From a virus: 44,987 nt of DNA. The notes under the pieces were generated by a model, which saw only the letters and a list, made by a program, of their open reading frames with translations, was not told the origin of the DNA and searched no databases. Positions 8,436 through 17,186 of this stretch are shown here, one piece after another (the stretch's first letter is position 1; each line of letters starts with the position of its first letter). The stretch covers positions 1-44,987 of the IMG/VR virus record IMGVR_UViG_3300025073_000081. One strand, written 5' to 3'. Made by a program: the position numbers and the translations under genes.

Positions 8436-10229
8436 TTATACTCTAGTTATCCAGTCATTCGATGGGTTCCAGAAGATAACATCCGCAGTGTAGGCGTGTG
8501 CAACTATACGGACCACATCATCTGTACCTGATGGGGCTGTTGCCGTAAGTCCTCCCGGAGTAGCCGTATCAAGATAAAGAGGTGCTCCAGGTGTCCAGTT
8601 CCAAGCATCATTTCTCACAAATGAACCTGGAAGAATAACTCGAAGTGGATTTGTGTTTGTTCCAGCTTCAGCAGCCATCTGTACAGGCACGCTTCCAGCC
8701 GTTGTTACAGTATCAGCATCTGTTAGAAGCCATGTACTCGAAGATGAGAGATACACACAGTCAAACTGAGCGATAGTCGCCCCAGCATTAAAGGTGTTCG
8801 TAGATTGACCGTTCCATGTATCGTCAGTATTAGGAGTACCATCTACCTGCACATCTCCTGATAGAGTCGCTCCGTTAATAATTGGAGCCGTAAGGGTCTT
8901 GTTGGAAAGTGTCTCTGAACCAGCAAGAGTAGCAAGTGTTCCCGTGGTTGGAAGAGTTACATTAGTTGCTCCCGTTGTTGTAAGAGTCAAAGAGTTTGCT
9001 CCTGATGTAATAAACGCTCCAGCAAGGGTAAGTGTCTGTCCTTGTACACTTGTAAGGTTTGCCAATGTATCAATAGCAGCTTCGATAGTAGCCTCAGTAG
9101 TAGCGTCTAGGGCATCGACATTTGAAAGTGTGAGAGTACCCGAAGAATCAGACAAGATAGCTGTACCAGCAAATCCAATAGCGGTACTTGCTGCAAGATC
9201 AAGTCTGAGTGTTGGGGTGACTCCGATACCGACGTTACCAGCATTAGTGATACGCATTCTTTCCGTTGGAGAACCAGCACCATCAGCCGTTGTAAAGAAA
9301 ATGATACGTCCTGGCATATCGTTGTTTCCCGGCGTCCCATCAACTTCGTATTTTATTTCTGCCAGGATTGCATAGTCCGTACCATCGAAGGCAGCTCCAG
9401 CAAAACGTACAACGTCATCTCCATCAACAACAATAGAAGGGGAGGCATGAGTGCCATTTGAGCGAAGACCAAGGAAGTTTGCTCCAAAAGCAGCAGTATC
9501 AGTGTGTCTATGTACTGTAAGTGCTCCAATATCAGAGGCACCCTCCGAGTGAACCTCAACACTAGAAGTCACGGTACTTCCTGCAATGGTGTGGGATAGG
9601 TTTCCTCCATTAACATTCAAAGAGGTTGCAGCAGCTACACCAAGAGTAGGTGTGACAAGCGTTGGAGAGGTGGCAAGTACCACAGAACCAGTACCAGTTA
9701 CAGCAGTGATTCCAGTACCGTTAATTTGAAGTACGTTACCCGTACCAGCCGTATCGAAGGTCTTGTTTGTAAATGTGTCAGTTGTAGCCTTTCCAACCAA
9801 AGTATCTGTAGCAGCAGGAAGAGTGAGTGTTGTGGTACCCGCAATAGCAGTAGGAACAAGTGCTGTAGTACCAGAAGTAGCTCCACTAAAGGTAACTCCT
9901 TGAGTCCCTGAAATAACACCAGTTGTGTCAGCTATGAGGACAACTGAGTTCTGAATAAGCTTGCCAGTCGTAGTATCAAATCGAGCAATAGCATTATCCG
10001 TTGCAGAAGCAGGTCCAACTACGTCCCCAGTTCCACTACCAGTAGCCGTTATAGTGGTATCTGTAATAGTAAGTCCACTTCCTACCGTAAGGAATGCATA
10101 ACTATTCGCTGATTCATCCCAGAAAAGAATACGATCAGCACCAGGGTCGCCCAAGGCACTTATCTGTTGTACTAACAACACCTCTGCGGTGGTTAGTTGG
10201 GAGAGCAATTGTACAGGTTCCAGTGCCAT
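8436..10229 (-). CDS. Tail-fibre-like protein
   Basis: A 597-aa protein with short repeats typical of tail fibres: TLTLPAATDTLVGKATTDTFTNKTF and later TNVTLPTTGTLATLAGSETLSNKTLTAP, the TLP...TL..K.T.DTLTNKT pattern common in trimeric fibres. The last 150 residues form a compact domain ending IFWNPSNDWITRV. A spike or fibre role in host binding is likely. The ATG at 10229 is preceded by TAAGCCT, the same upstream bases as the head gene at 15749, with no Shine-Dalgarno sequence. Confidence 0.7.
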   Translation of the reverse strand: MALEPVQLLSQLTTAEVLLVQQISALGDPGADRILFWDESANSYAFLTVGSGLTITDTTITATGSGTGDVVGPASATDNAIARFDTTTGKLIQNSVVLIADTTGVISGTQGVTFSGATSGTTALVPTAIAGTTTLTLPAATDTLVGKATTDTFTNKTFDTAGTGNVLQINGTGITAVTGTGSVVLATSPTLVTPTLGVAAATSLNVNGGNLSHTIAGSTVTSSVEVHSEGASDIGALTVHRHTDTAAFGANFLGLRSNGTHASPSIVVDGDDVVRFAGAAFDGTDYAILAEIKYEVDGTPGNNDMPGRIIFFTTADGAGSPTERMRITNAGNVGIGVTPTLRLDLAASTAIGFAGTAILSDSSGTLTLSNVDALDATTEATIEAAIDTLANLTSVQGQTLTLAGAFITSGANSLTLTTTGATNVTLPTTGTLATLAGSETLSNKTLTAPIINGATLSGDVQVDGTPNTDDTWNGQSTNTFNAGATIAQFDCVYLSSSSTWLLTDADTVTTAGSVPVQMAAEAGTNTNPLRVILPGSFVRNDAWNWTPGAPLYLDTATPGGLTATAPSGTDDVVRIVAHAYTADVIFWNPSNDWITRV

Positions 10230-10236
10230 AGGCTTA

Positions 10237-10956
10237 TTATTTAATCTTACCGACCTTCATTGTTAATCCTGGGAAAGCCTCGTTAAACTTAGCTTCCGTT
10301 CGTGCCTCGATTATAGCTAGATCGCTAATAATCTTAGTTTTTTCATTTCGAGCTTCTTCTAAGTCTGACACAGCCTTTTCTGTCTCTTTAAGAGCCTCTA
10401 CAAGCTCTATTTTGGCCCTCTCAGAGACTTCTTTGTGCCTCTTTGCATCTATCTCCGCATTGTCTAGCAAGAGTCGTACCTCGACCTGCGTGTCTAGTAA
10501 GAGGGATCGAGTATCGTTCAACTCTGTGTAAAGAGCTAACAGTTCTTCTTTGACTTTTTCTTTTTCATGGATTTGTTGGTTTAGATTTGCAACTATCTCA
10601 GTGAGGGACTTTTTCTCGTTTTCTGCGGTGAAAATCCACTCATTTATACGAGCAAGTTCTGTCATAGCAGCAGATTTCTGCTTTTCAACAGTCCTCTTTT
10701 CTTCAGTTATACGAACGACAGCCTTTTCCTGACGTTCTCGATCACTGCGTAGTTCAGCACGTTCACTTTCAAGCTGTTTTTGGGCCTCAGCAACGGCTTC
10801 TTGTTCCTTCTCAAGCTCTGCTCTTTTCTCAGAAACCTCTAAGAGAACAGAATCTCGCTCTTTGTAAAGGAGAGATAGGGCTTCGGACTCCGTAATGATG
10901 TCACTACGAATTGAAGCGAGGGTTACTTGTGCATTTTTTACCTCAACTTCGTCCAT
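10237..10956 (-). CDS. Coiled-coil protein of the late operon
   Basis: A 239-aa protein that is almost entirely alpha-helical heptads rich in Glu, Lys, Leu and Ala (about residues 5-215), with a short globular end (FNEAFPGLTMKVGKIK). There is no membrane segment. Flanked by fibre and decoration-like genes, it could be a fibre shaft, a chaperone for fibre assembly, or a minor tail protein. No family is recognised. Confidence 0.5.
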   Translation of the reverse strand: MDEVEVKNAQVTLASIRSDIITESEALSLLYKERDSVLLEVSEKRAELEKEQEAVAEAQKQLESERAELRSDRERQEKAVVRITEEKRTVEKQKSAAMTELARINEWIFTAENEKKSLTEIVANLNQQIHEKEKVKEELLALYTELNDTRSLLLDTQVEVRLLLDNAEIDAKRHKEVSERAKIELVEALKETEKAVSDLEEARNEKTKIISDLAIIEARTEAKFNEAFPGLTMKVGKIK

Positions 10957-10963
10957 AAATGCT

Positions 10964-11377
10964 TTATACCCAACCAGTTATCAATTCAGCAGCAACGGTG
11001 CCTGTTGGAGTACCACCAGTTGCCTTGAAACTTACTCTTAATTGACCTTTATCAGACGTATCTGAAGAAGGAACCTTGATAGGACTGACTACCGTAGAGT
11101 AGTTCCCCGTTGCAGTGTACTTTCTTTCGCCAAGTGCGACTGAGATTTCTCCTCCCGAGACTGTTTCAGTAGTCTGTTGGTACCAAGTCGTACCACCGTC
11201 GGTAGATACCTCCACCTTCATAGACATAGAGGTTTCATCTCCTTTTGTATACGCAAGGTTGATACCAAGGAAGTTGTGCTCATCAACCGTGATTACGGAG
11301 GCAGCAACATAGGCACTGGTCAATACAGCACTCGCTCGTACTGTTTTGACTGAACCTTTAAGTGGAAGCATTCCCAT
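10964..11377 (-). CDS. Small beta-rich virion protein
   Basis: A 137-aa protein containing VEVSTDGGTTWYQQT, a motif common in phage and bacterial beta-sandwich domains, and a C-terminal beta stretch ending AELITGWV. It is probably a minor structural or decoration protein; this is inferred from its place between the coiled-coil protein and the large fibre protein. A gap of 80 bp separates it from the upstream gene. Confidence 0.5.
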   Translation of the reverse strand: MGMLPLKGSVKTVRASAVLTSAYVAASVITVDEHNFLGINLAYTKGDETSMSMKVEVSTDGGTTWYQQTTETVSGGEISVALGERKYTATGNYSTVVSPIKVPSSDTSDKGQLRVSFKATGGTPTGTVAAELITGWV

Positions 11378-11457
11378 ATTGTTGTTTTTAATTTAGTAGT
11401 AACTTTCGCTCCTCATCTCCACCCCGTAGGGCAGAGTGAAGAGCCAAAGGCGTGTAA

Positions 11458-13920
11458 CTAGGTAGCGTCGTAGTACGGAACCCATTGGTCAGTACCACCA
11501 ATACCAATCTTGAAGAATCCAACAGGTGCATTGGTCTGCGGAGCAGCCGTTGAACCAGCAGATGCGTTCATGTTGAAGTTCTGCTTAGTTGCAGCGATAC
11601 CAGTCGTGTCGATTGCAGCACCAGTCGTAAGACCAGCGAGTACAAACTTAAGACCAATACCCGAAGTAAGTGAAGCAGATGTAATCAACATCAGAGTTGC
11701 GGAAGTTGCAGCCGTAGCAGCGAGATCGAGGAGAACACCAGTTGTAGTACCTGTGTCGATTGACGTTGAGGTAATACGAAGCATTGAGTTACCAGCTCCC
11801 AAGACAGAAGTCGTGTGAGAGAGGTTCAACAGAGTAGATGTACCAGCAACGAGAGCGTTGTTGACAATCTTTACTGTATCTCCTGCCGTAGTGTTAACAC
11901 CAGTGACGCCGAGTGCATTACCAGCACCAGTTGTTGACGAACCAGTGATACTGACGAGTGAACCAGTAAACCCAGTGGTTGTACCTGACTGAGTAACCAA
12001 GATCGCTGATCCAGTAGTCTGTGATGAACCCGATACGTTGATTACGAGAGCACTACCGCTTGTTCCAGCAGATGCGGTAATCAATGCAATGTGACCAGTT
12101 GTAGCCGTTGAAGCCAAGTCGAGAAGGGTACCTGTCGTTGTGCCAGTGTCTACCGAGGTAGAGGTGAGGCGGAGAAGTGAAGTACCAGCCCCAAGAACTG
12201 AGGTTGTGTGACTGATGTTGAGAGCAGTACCAGTACCGTTTGTAAGTGCATTACTTACAATCTTGAATGCATCTCCAGCAGTAGTGTTAACAGCATTAAC
12301 TTGAATGATGTTTCCAGAGCCAGTCGTTGAAGAACTGGTGAAGGTCGCAACACTACCTGTGTAGCCTGTGGTGAAGCCAGAAGCGTCAACACGGAATACT
12401 TCAGTAGCAGTTTGACCTGCTGCGGTAGAAGCAACACGGAATACGGTACCTGCGGTAGTCGCAGAAGCTAGAACGTCCACATAACCAACATTTGAGGTCG
12501 AAGTGAAGGCTCCAGTTGCTCGGATAGAGACAGCACCGTTTGTAGCAATTGCTCCAGCAGTTGAAGAGGTAGCTCGAAGCAACGAACCTGACGTAAGGCC
12601 AGTTGTTGAGATAAGAGATACCAATACACCTGTGGTTGCAGCTCCCGCCGTTACCAAGATCATTCCAGTGCCTGTGTAGGCTCCAGTAGTCGTTGCAGTA
12701 AGGAGGTTTCCAGCTACAGCAGCAGTTGACGTAAGTTCGATCAACTTTCCACCAGTGGTGAAGTTTGCCGTTGCTGAAGTAATCCTGAGTGCAGAACCTG
12801 ATGTAAGACCAGCTACAGCAAGGTCAACTACAGCAACCGAAGTGGTAGCAGCAGCAGCAGCGATGTAGAGAGCCGTTCCAGTCGTAAGACCAGAAGGAGT
12901 CAAAGTCATCCATGAGGTGGTCGTGGTTCCCGTAAAGGTTCCAGAACCAGCCAAGACAACAACTGAAGCTGAAGTTGCAGTGTTGTTCGTGACCGTGAAG
13001 GTAGCAGCGTTATCAGCGTCTGTAATTGCAACAGAGCCGTCCGACATAATCATGTCTCCTGCTGTGATGGTGAACTCAGTGTTTCCACCAGCTCCAGCAA
13101 TCGTAGTTGCTCCATCCTCACCAATCGTAAATACGTTTGCAGAACCAGTCACATCACGAGCCGTAAGGTAGAAACCTCCGTTCAAAGTACCTTCAGTAAG
13201 TTGAAGTTGGAGAAGTGAACCAGTCGTAAGTGATGTTGAGCGGAATACTACAACTCCAGCAGAGTTAGCATCAGCACCGAATGTAGTAGCAGTGTTGTTG
13301 GTAACTCGAAGGCCAGAAATAGTGTTTGAAGTCTGAATGAACTCTGCAAGACCAGCAGTAATCTGGAAGGTAAGAGCAGATGTCTTAAGAACCTCGGCAC
13401 TGTTTGTGGTATCGAACTCAAGCATTCCTGCCAAACCAGCAGCATCAAAGCTGAGGGCTGAGGCATTGTTGTCGATTAGGTCCCAGTCAATTGCTGTTGA
13501 CGTAGAAGTAATATCTCCACCAGGGGTAACGCCAACGAAAGTTGCAGCACCAGCCTTAGTTACAAACCAGGTGCTTGATGTACCGTTGATGTCCTTTCCA
13601 GAACCAGATTGTGTGATCTGAATTGCGTCTCCAGAAGAGCCAGCGTCCTTCGTAATCGTGAGAGTATCGTTCGCACTAGCAGAAGTATCTGCAATAGTGA
13701 AACCGTTACCAGCAGTGATATTGAAGGTGTTGTCGTTAGCGTAGAGTTGTTCCCATGTGGAACCTCCACCCCCTCCTGAGCCGAGAACAGACCACTGAGT
13801 ACCATCCCAGTACACGAGCGTAGCGTTGACCGCAGCCAACATACGTTGTGTAGAACCAGGAGTCTCGGGATTACCTGTGAACTTTGTTAGTTCAAGGTAG
13901 TCAATATGTGTTGAACTCAT
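11458..13920 (-). CDS. Large repetitive tail-fibre-like protein
   Basis: An 820-aa protein extremely rich in Thr, Ser, Gly, Ala and Val. It is built of short beta repeats (for example TTTGTLLDLAST and TAGDAFKIVSNALTNG), as expected of a beta-helical or triple-stranded fibre. Two long blocks of about 130 residues are clearly duplicated, encoded near 12080-12345 and 11690-11950 at roughly 390 bp spacing. They share NTTAGD..KIV.NAL and SHTTSVLGAG. A C-terminal tip (residues about 785-820) ends GGTDQWVPYYDAT. It probably forms the main host-recognition fibre. The start overlaps the upstream nuclease stop by 4 bp (13917-13920). Confidence 0.7.
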   Translation of the reverse strand: MSSTHIDYLELTKFTGNPETPGSTQRMLAAVNATLVYWDGTQWSVLGSGGGGGSTWEQLYANDNTFNITAGNGFTIADTSASANDTLTITKDAGSSGDAIQITQSGSGKDINGTSSTWFVTKAGAATFVGVTPGGDITSTSTAIDWDLIDNNASALSFDAAGLAGMLEFDTTNSAEVLKTSALTFQITAGLAEFIQTSNTISGLRVTNNTATTFGADANSAGVVVFRSTSLTTGSLLQLQLTEGTLNGGFYLTARDVTGSANVFTIGEDGATTIAGAGGNTEFTITAGDMIMSDGSVAITDADNAATFTVTNNTATSASVVVLAGSGTFTGTTTTSWMTLTPSGLTTGTALYIAAAAATTSVAVVDLAVAGLTSGSALRITSATANFTTGGKLIELTSTAAVAGNLLTATTTGAYTGTGMILVTAGAATTGVLVSLISTTGLTSGSLLRATSSTAGAIATNGAVSIRATGAFTSTSNVGYVDVLASATTAGTVFRVASTAAGQTATEVFRVDASGFTTGYTGSVATFTSSSTTGSGNIIQVNAVNTTAGDAFKIVSNALTNGTGTALNISHTTSVLGAGTSLLRLTSTSVDTGTTTGTLLDLASTATTGHIALITASAGTSGSALVINVSGSSQTTGSAILVTQSGTTTGFTGSLVSITGSSTTGAGNALGVTGVNTTAGDTVKIVNNALVAGTSTLLNLSHTTSVLGAGNSMLRITSTSIDTGTTTGVLLDLAATAATSATLMLITSASLTSGIGLKFVLAGLTTGAAIDTTGIAATKQNFNMNASAGSTAAPQTNAPVGFFKIGIGGTDQWVPYYDAT

Positions 13921-14210
13921 ATTTTATTTAACCAATTTGCGAGTAATCGTTGCTCGATAAGTTCAGGGTTTGTATAAAGTTCTATGTTAGTTATGAAGAA
14001 TAGTGAGTAGCCAGCTTCGAGAATATGTTTGTTTTTCAACGTATTCTGTGGATGATTACCTATTTCTATTGCGTTCTTTCCTATCAAGAAGTCTATTTCT
14101 CGTCCCTCTATAACTACTTTAGCTCGAAATGATATGTGGTTCTTCTTTAAGATTTCTCCGAATATCCTTTCTGCTTTTGTGTAGTGTTTCTTATCAAGGT
14201 TGACTCTCAT
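13917..14210 (-). CDS. Small Vsr/DUF559-like endonuclease
   Basis: A 97-aa protein from ATG 14210; a longer TTG-initiated form would begin at 14243. It contains GREIDFLIGKNAIEIGNHPQ, which resembles the D...ExK-like core of very-short-patch-repair or DUF559 nucleases. LFFITNIELYTNPELIEQRL follows, matching the usual final helix. The usual lysine after the Glu is not obvious, so activity is uncertain. It is a lone nuclease between capsid and fibre genes, the kind of place where free-standing homing-type endonucleases sit. It is coupled to the fibre gene by an ATGA overlap. Confidence 0.6.
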   Translation of the reverse strand: MRVNLDKKHYTKAERIFGEILKKNHISFRAKVVIEGREIDFLIGKNAIEIGNHPQNTLKNKHILEAGYSLFFITNIELYTNPELIEQRLLANWLNKI

Positions 14211-14253
14211 TTCCTTAGTTTTCCTGCTCGGAGAGTAGAGCAAGGAGCCAGTG

Positions 14254-14283
14254 TTGGAGAGGGTTTTTCATAGAACCCTCCAA
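14254..14283 (-). terminator. Stem-loop after the capsid gene, partial terminator or processing site
   Basis: On the transcribed strand TTGG..AGGGTT pairs with AACCCT..CCAA, about 10 bp with a 2-nt bulge and an 8-nt loop, starting 10 bp after the capsid stop. No T tract follows, so it is more likely a stabilising or attenuating hairpin that sets capsid mRNA levels above those of the fibre genes. Confidence 0.5.
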
Positions 14284-14293
14284 AACTATTCAA

Positions 14294-15289
14294 CTAAGCG
14301 TTAGCTCCTGTTGAGAATACCCAGTTTCGAACATCGTTGAAACCGAAGGCAAAGTCCATACCAGCAGAGTACTTGATTTCCTTTGTATCGTAGTCAACAA
14401 ACTGCTCATCGAGCTGAAGGTCCATACCCATCTTGACTTGGAAGCCAAACTTAGGTCCGATCTTAGAGCTGTCAACGAAACCGTACTGAAGGTCAGAGGT
14501 AAGATAAGGATTGGCTGCAATCTCAAACGCATTATCAATGACACCATCACGGTTAGCAGTAGTAGGCTTCTCACCCTTCTTCATAGCGGTGAGTACCTCC
14601 ATTGCCCTGTGATGAACAGAAGAGTTCTTCTTACATACCAAGCGATCAAGCTGGATGTCGAGGATTTCTCCAACTCCACCCTTGATAGCCTGAGCAGTCT
14701 TGAGAGCTGCCTTCCAAGCATCGTAGTCGAAGTCCATGTTCACCGTAGTACCGTCAGTAAGCTGGTTGTTCCAGTCTGAACCACCGTCTTCACGAGTGTG
14801 AGAGGTTGAGTTCGGAGCATCGCCATCACCACCAGAGTTGGTAACGGTGAAGGCCAGAGCACCAGTCGTATCAGAGTACGAGGTAGAAGTCATGTTGTTA
14901 ATCTGGTTTGCAAGGATAGTCTCACGGAAACGAATAGCATCGTTCTTGAGTTCCTTAACCAAACCTTCCAGCTTGCGAGCCTGGATACCGTATCGCCACA
15001 TAGGACGAGTGATACGAAGCATACCTGAGAAGAAACTCTGGGTATAAGTCTTATCAAATCCCTGGTAAGGAGACGCTGCTGGGATACTTCCGTTCTCAGC
15101 AATCTTTGAAAAGGCCTTTACTGCCGTAACAGATGAGTCCTTAACAATATAGTCAGAAACTGGTTCGACGTAAGCGTAGTCAGTGTGGTACTGCTGCAAA
15201 TCAGCAGGACTCTTAAGCCAGATTTCCTGGATGGAAAGGTCTGTAAGGTCTGCTGCTGCCGCTAGGTCGAAAGGTACGTTTGTACTCAT
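14294..15289 (-). CDS. Major capsid protein
   Basis: A 331-aa protein directly downstream of the scaffold and a small head protein. This gene order and size are typical of HK97-fold major capsid proteins. Features include an N-terminal helix region (SIQEIWLKSPADLQQY), a long helix with KLEGLVKELKNDAIRFRETILANQINNM, and a C-terminal segment with GMDFAFGFNDVRNWVFSTGANA. No protease domain is fused. The ATG at 15289 has no Shine-Dalgarno sequence (GATAATATG), which is striking for what should be the most highly made protein and suggests host translation is independent of it. A stable hairpin follows the stop. Confidence 0.75.
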   Translation of the reverse strand: MSTNVPFDLAAAADLTDLSIQEIWLKSPADLQQYHTDYAYVEPVSDYIVKDSSVTAVKAFSKIAENGSIPAASPYQGFDKTYTQSFFSGMLRITRPMWRYGIQARKLEGLVKELKNDAIRFRETILANQINNMTSTSYSDTTGALAFTVTNSGGDGDAPNSTSHTREDGGSDWNNQLTDGTTVNMDFDYDAWKAALKTAQAIKGGVGEILDIQLDRLVCKKNSSVHHRAMEVLTAMKKGEKPTTANRDGVIDNAFEIAANPYLTSDLQYGFVDSSKIGPKFGFQVKMGMDLQLDEQFVDYDTKEIKYSAGMDFAFGFNDVRNWVFSTGANA

Positions 15290-15308
15290 ATTATCTAGTG
15301 GTTATAGG

Positions 15309-15749
15309 TTAGGCAGTTACCTGTCCTAGCTTAGCAATGTATCCAATCAACTTCTTATCAGTCGTAGCACCTGCAATAGCAAGAGCAATAAAGACTGCAT
15401 TGATGTCTGTTGAATGTGTCGAAGTGTTGTTGACAGTTCGAGCGTCGGTGAGTAGATGAGCCTTGTTGAGCTGATCTGCTGCGGTGTTATTTGTACAATC
15501 TACAATCCACATTTGACCAGGAATGATGACATACCCGTCAATGGTTGGATTAGTTGCTGCCGAAGTCACGGTCTGTGCGATAACACATTCCACGTTCGTG
15601 GCGTCACCAACAGTGCTAGTTGCCTCTTTAATTTCACCAGTAGAAGTGTCTCGGTAGCCGAGTGAACCCTGTGTGAAAGAAGTAGAAGCATCCGCAGTGT
15701 AGGTGAACTTAGGTAGGTTCGGAGAACCTGTGAATGGTGTAAATGCCAT
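15309..15749 (-). CDS. Putative head decoration or stabilisation protein
   Basis: A 146-aa beta-rich protein between scaffold and capsid genes, a place where decoration proteins or DUF2190-like head proteins often lie. Visible features are FTYTADASTSFTQGSLGYRD near the start, GYVIIPGQMWIVDC in the middle, and DINAVFIALAIAGATTDKKLIGYI at the end. It has no membrane segment. The assignment rests mainly on position and fold-like pattern. Confidence 0.55.
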   Translation of the reverse strand: MAFTPFTGSPNLPKFTYTADASTSFTQGSLGYRDTSTGEIKEATSTVGDATNVECVIAQTVTSAATNPTIDGYVIIPGQMWIVDCTNNTAADQLNKAHLLTDARTVNNTSTHSTDINAVFIALAIAGATTDKKLIGYIAKLGQVTA

Positions 15750-15753
15750 AGGC

Positions 15754-16473
15754 TTACTTCTTCTGTTGTGATGGGAGAGCGTTTATCTCTGAAAGACGTT
15801 CCTGAATCTGCTCACGAGAGAGATTAGGATACCTCTTTTGCAGACTATCAATGGCTTGTGCATCGGGGTCGTTACCTGAACCACCCTGATGTCCACCACC
15901 TAGGGATAGACGCTTTCTCTTAATAATGTCTGCTTGTGCCTCTTGTTTGCCCTTTTCCTTTTCTGAGGATGAGCCGCCAAGTGACTTATGTACTCTTTCG
16001 AGTAGTGCTCGATAACCAGGTAGGTCGGTTGGTGTTCGGTAGAGCATAAACTCTGCCTGTACCACGTCCCACTTCTCGTCATCATCGTACTCCGGGTGTT
16101 TTTCAAGAAACTCAGATACGGCAGTCTTAGCTATATCTGTTGCCGATTGAGAGGCGATTTTTATTCGCTCTGCTTCAAGGTCGTCTTTGGAGACAAAACC
16201 CTGTCTAGCAGCCCAAGCATCAAACTTCTTCTGGTCTTCAGGAGTGAGTTCAACATCGTCAAACTTACTTTCCTTTATGCTTTTAGCCATTTCATCTATC
16301 TTTTCGATAGCAGCCTTAGCGACCTCGTTTGCGTTCTTTGCTTCGTCTCTGTAGGTAGCAATTCCTTTGTTGAGATTAGCCACCTGTTCACTCAGCTTGG
16401 CAATAGTCTCGTCACGAGTGTCGGCTTCCCCACCCTCGTCGCCCTTTAGGTCTTTCTTTACTTCTTCTGTCAT
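15754..16473 (-). CDS. Scaffolding protein
   Basis: A 239-aa acidic, helical protein at the head of the capsid operon. Residues about 20-70 form a coiled coil (DETIAKLSEQVANLNKGIATYRD). A low-complexity Gly/Ser/Lys-rich stretch lies at about 165-200 and a helical C-terminus at about 205-239. Such acidic coiled-coil proteins immediately before the capsid gene are scaffolds that guide procapsid assembly. It has a 170-nt untranslated leader carrying a perfect hairpin and a copy of the dispersed palindrome. Confidence 0.65.
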   Translation of the reverse strand: MTEEVKKDLKGDEGGEADTRDETIAKLSEQVANLNKGIATYRDEAKNANEVAKAAIEKIDEMAKSIKESKFDDVELTPEDQKKFDAWAARQGFVSKDDLEAERIKIASQSATDIAKTAVSEFLEKHPEYDDDEKWDVVQAEFMLYRTPTDLPGYRALLERVHKSLGGSSSEKEKGKQEAQADIIKRKRLSLGGGHQGGSGNDPDAQAIDSLQKRYPNLSREQIQERLSEINALPSQQKK

Positions 16474-16543
16474 GGTTCTAGTGCTTGTTTACAACTTTTT
16501 ATTTACAGGGTGCAGCGACCACCCGAACAAGTCCTCTAGAACT

Positions 16544-16561
16544 CCCTCGAAAGGTCGAGGG
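16544..16561 (-). promoter_or_regulatory. Perfect hairpin in capsid-operon leader
   Basis: Seven base pairs (CCCTCGA/TCGAGGG) close a four-base loop, within the leader between the promoter at 16651-16677 and the scaffold ATG. No T tract follows. It may stabilise the mRNA or regulate translation. Confidence 0.5.
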
Positions 16562-16573
16562 CTGTACTCTTGT

Positions 16574-16585
16574 TTCTCTGGGGAA
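16574..16585. repeat. Dispersed palindrome, one-base variant TTCTCTGGGGAA
   Basis: In the capsid-operon leader, about 60-70 bases downstream of the predicted start. One mismatch from the consensus. Confidence 0.6.
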
Positions 16586-16650
16586 AAACGAGGGTACAAC
16601 CATCAACCGGAGTTTGTTCTATTCGGATTTCAAAGAATGTTACTGAGTGC

Positions 16651-16677
16651 AGTATACCACCCTTTTCTTGTTGTCAA
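16651..16677 (-). promoter_or_regulatory. Late promoter for scaffold-capsid-fibre operon
   Basis: On the minus strand TTGACA (16672-16677) is followed after 15 bases by TATACT (16651-16656), which is preceded by TGG, giving an extended -10 (TGGTATACT). The spacer is short, but the extended -10 compensates. It sits in the only large gap of the capsid operon and would drive everything from 16473 down to base 28. Confidence 0.65.
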
Positions 16678-16691
16678 CACTGTTAATCAAC

Positions 16692-17177
16692 CTAGTCACC
16701 CAATTCAAGAGCCTCGAAAGCCTTGCACCACTCTTCGTAGTCGTTTGCTTCTCGAATCTTGCGGATTTTATCTACGTTAGAGTCATCTTCTGACGGCCCA
16801 AACAAGAAGTCGGTATTAAGCACAATATCCCTTACAGCCTTAATTTTAGCGAGGTGTTCCTCTCCAATATCAAGAACAAAGTCCTCCTGGTATAGCTCTA
16901 ATACGTCCTTGTTGAGATCAGCTTCAAGGTCAGCAGGTACATCCCATCGCTCAAGACCATCACTATCAACAATCTTCTGCCACTCGTTGTTTTCATCCTT
17001 CGTAACGTACTTTTCAATGATCGAAACACGCTCTGCGTCGATAGTCTTAAGTTCATCAGCAAGAATAGACACAAATCGAGTGCGTTCTCGTGAATCACGA
17101 CCACCTAGTTGTAATGCGTTTAGCCAAGTAGCTAGGCCATTAACGTATGCTTTTTGGATTTTGAATGCTTTAGTCAT
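16692..17177 (-). CDS. Acidic phage protein of unknown function
   Basis: A 161-aa protein with many Asp and Glu residues. The N-terminus (KIQKAYVNGLATWLNALQLGGRDSRERTRFVS) is reminiscent of the small phage protein family DUF1617, but I cannot confirm that. There is no membrane segment. It is the last gene of the portal operon, ending 15 bp before the late promoter. Confidence 0.45.
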   Translation of the reverse strand: MTKAFKIQKAYVNGLATWLNALQLGGRDSRERTRFVSILADELKTIDAERVSIIEKYVTKDENNEWQKIVDSDGLERWDVPADLEADLNKDVLELYQEDFVLDIGEEHLAKIKAVRDIVLNTDFLFGPSEDDSNVDKIRKIREANDYEEWCKAFEALELGD

Positions 17178-17186
17178 AAATCATCA

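Noticed and set aside
8899-9375. 158-codon plus-strand frame in the fibre gene
   Set aside because: Low-complexity Val/Ala/Ser sequence mirrors the repetitive fibre codons on the other strand.
16474-16650. 34-codon frame in the capsid-operon leader
   Set aside because: It begins at an unsupported ATG, runs through the hairpin and palindrome, and has no ribosome-binding site.
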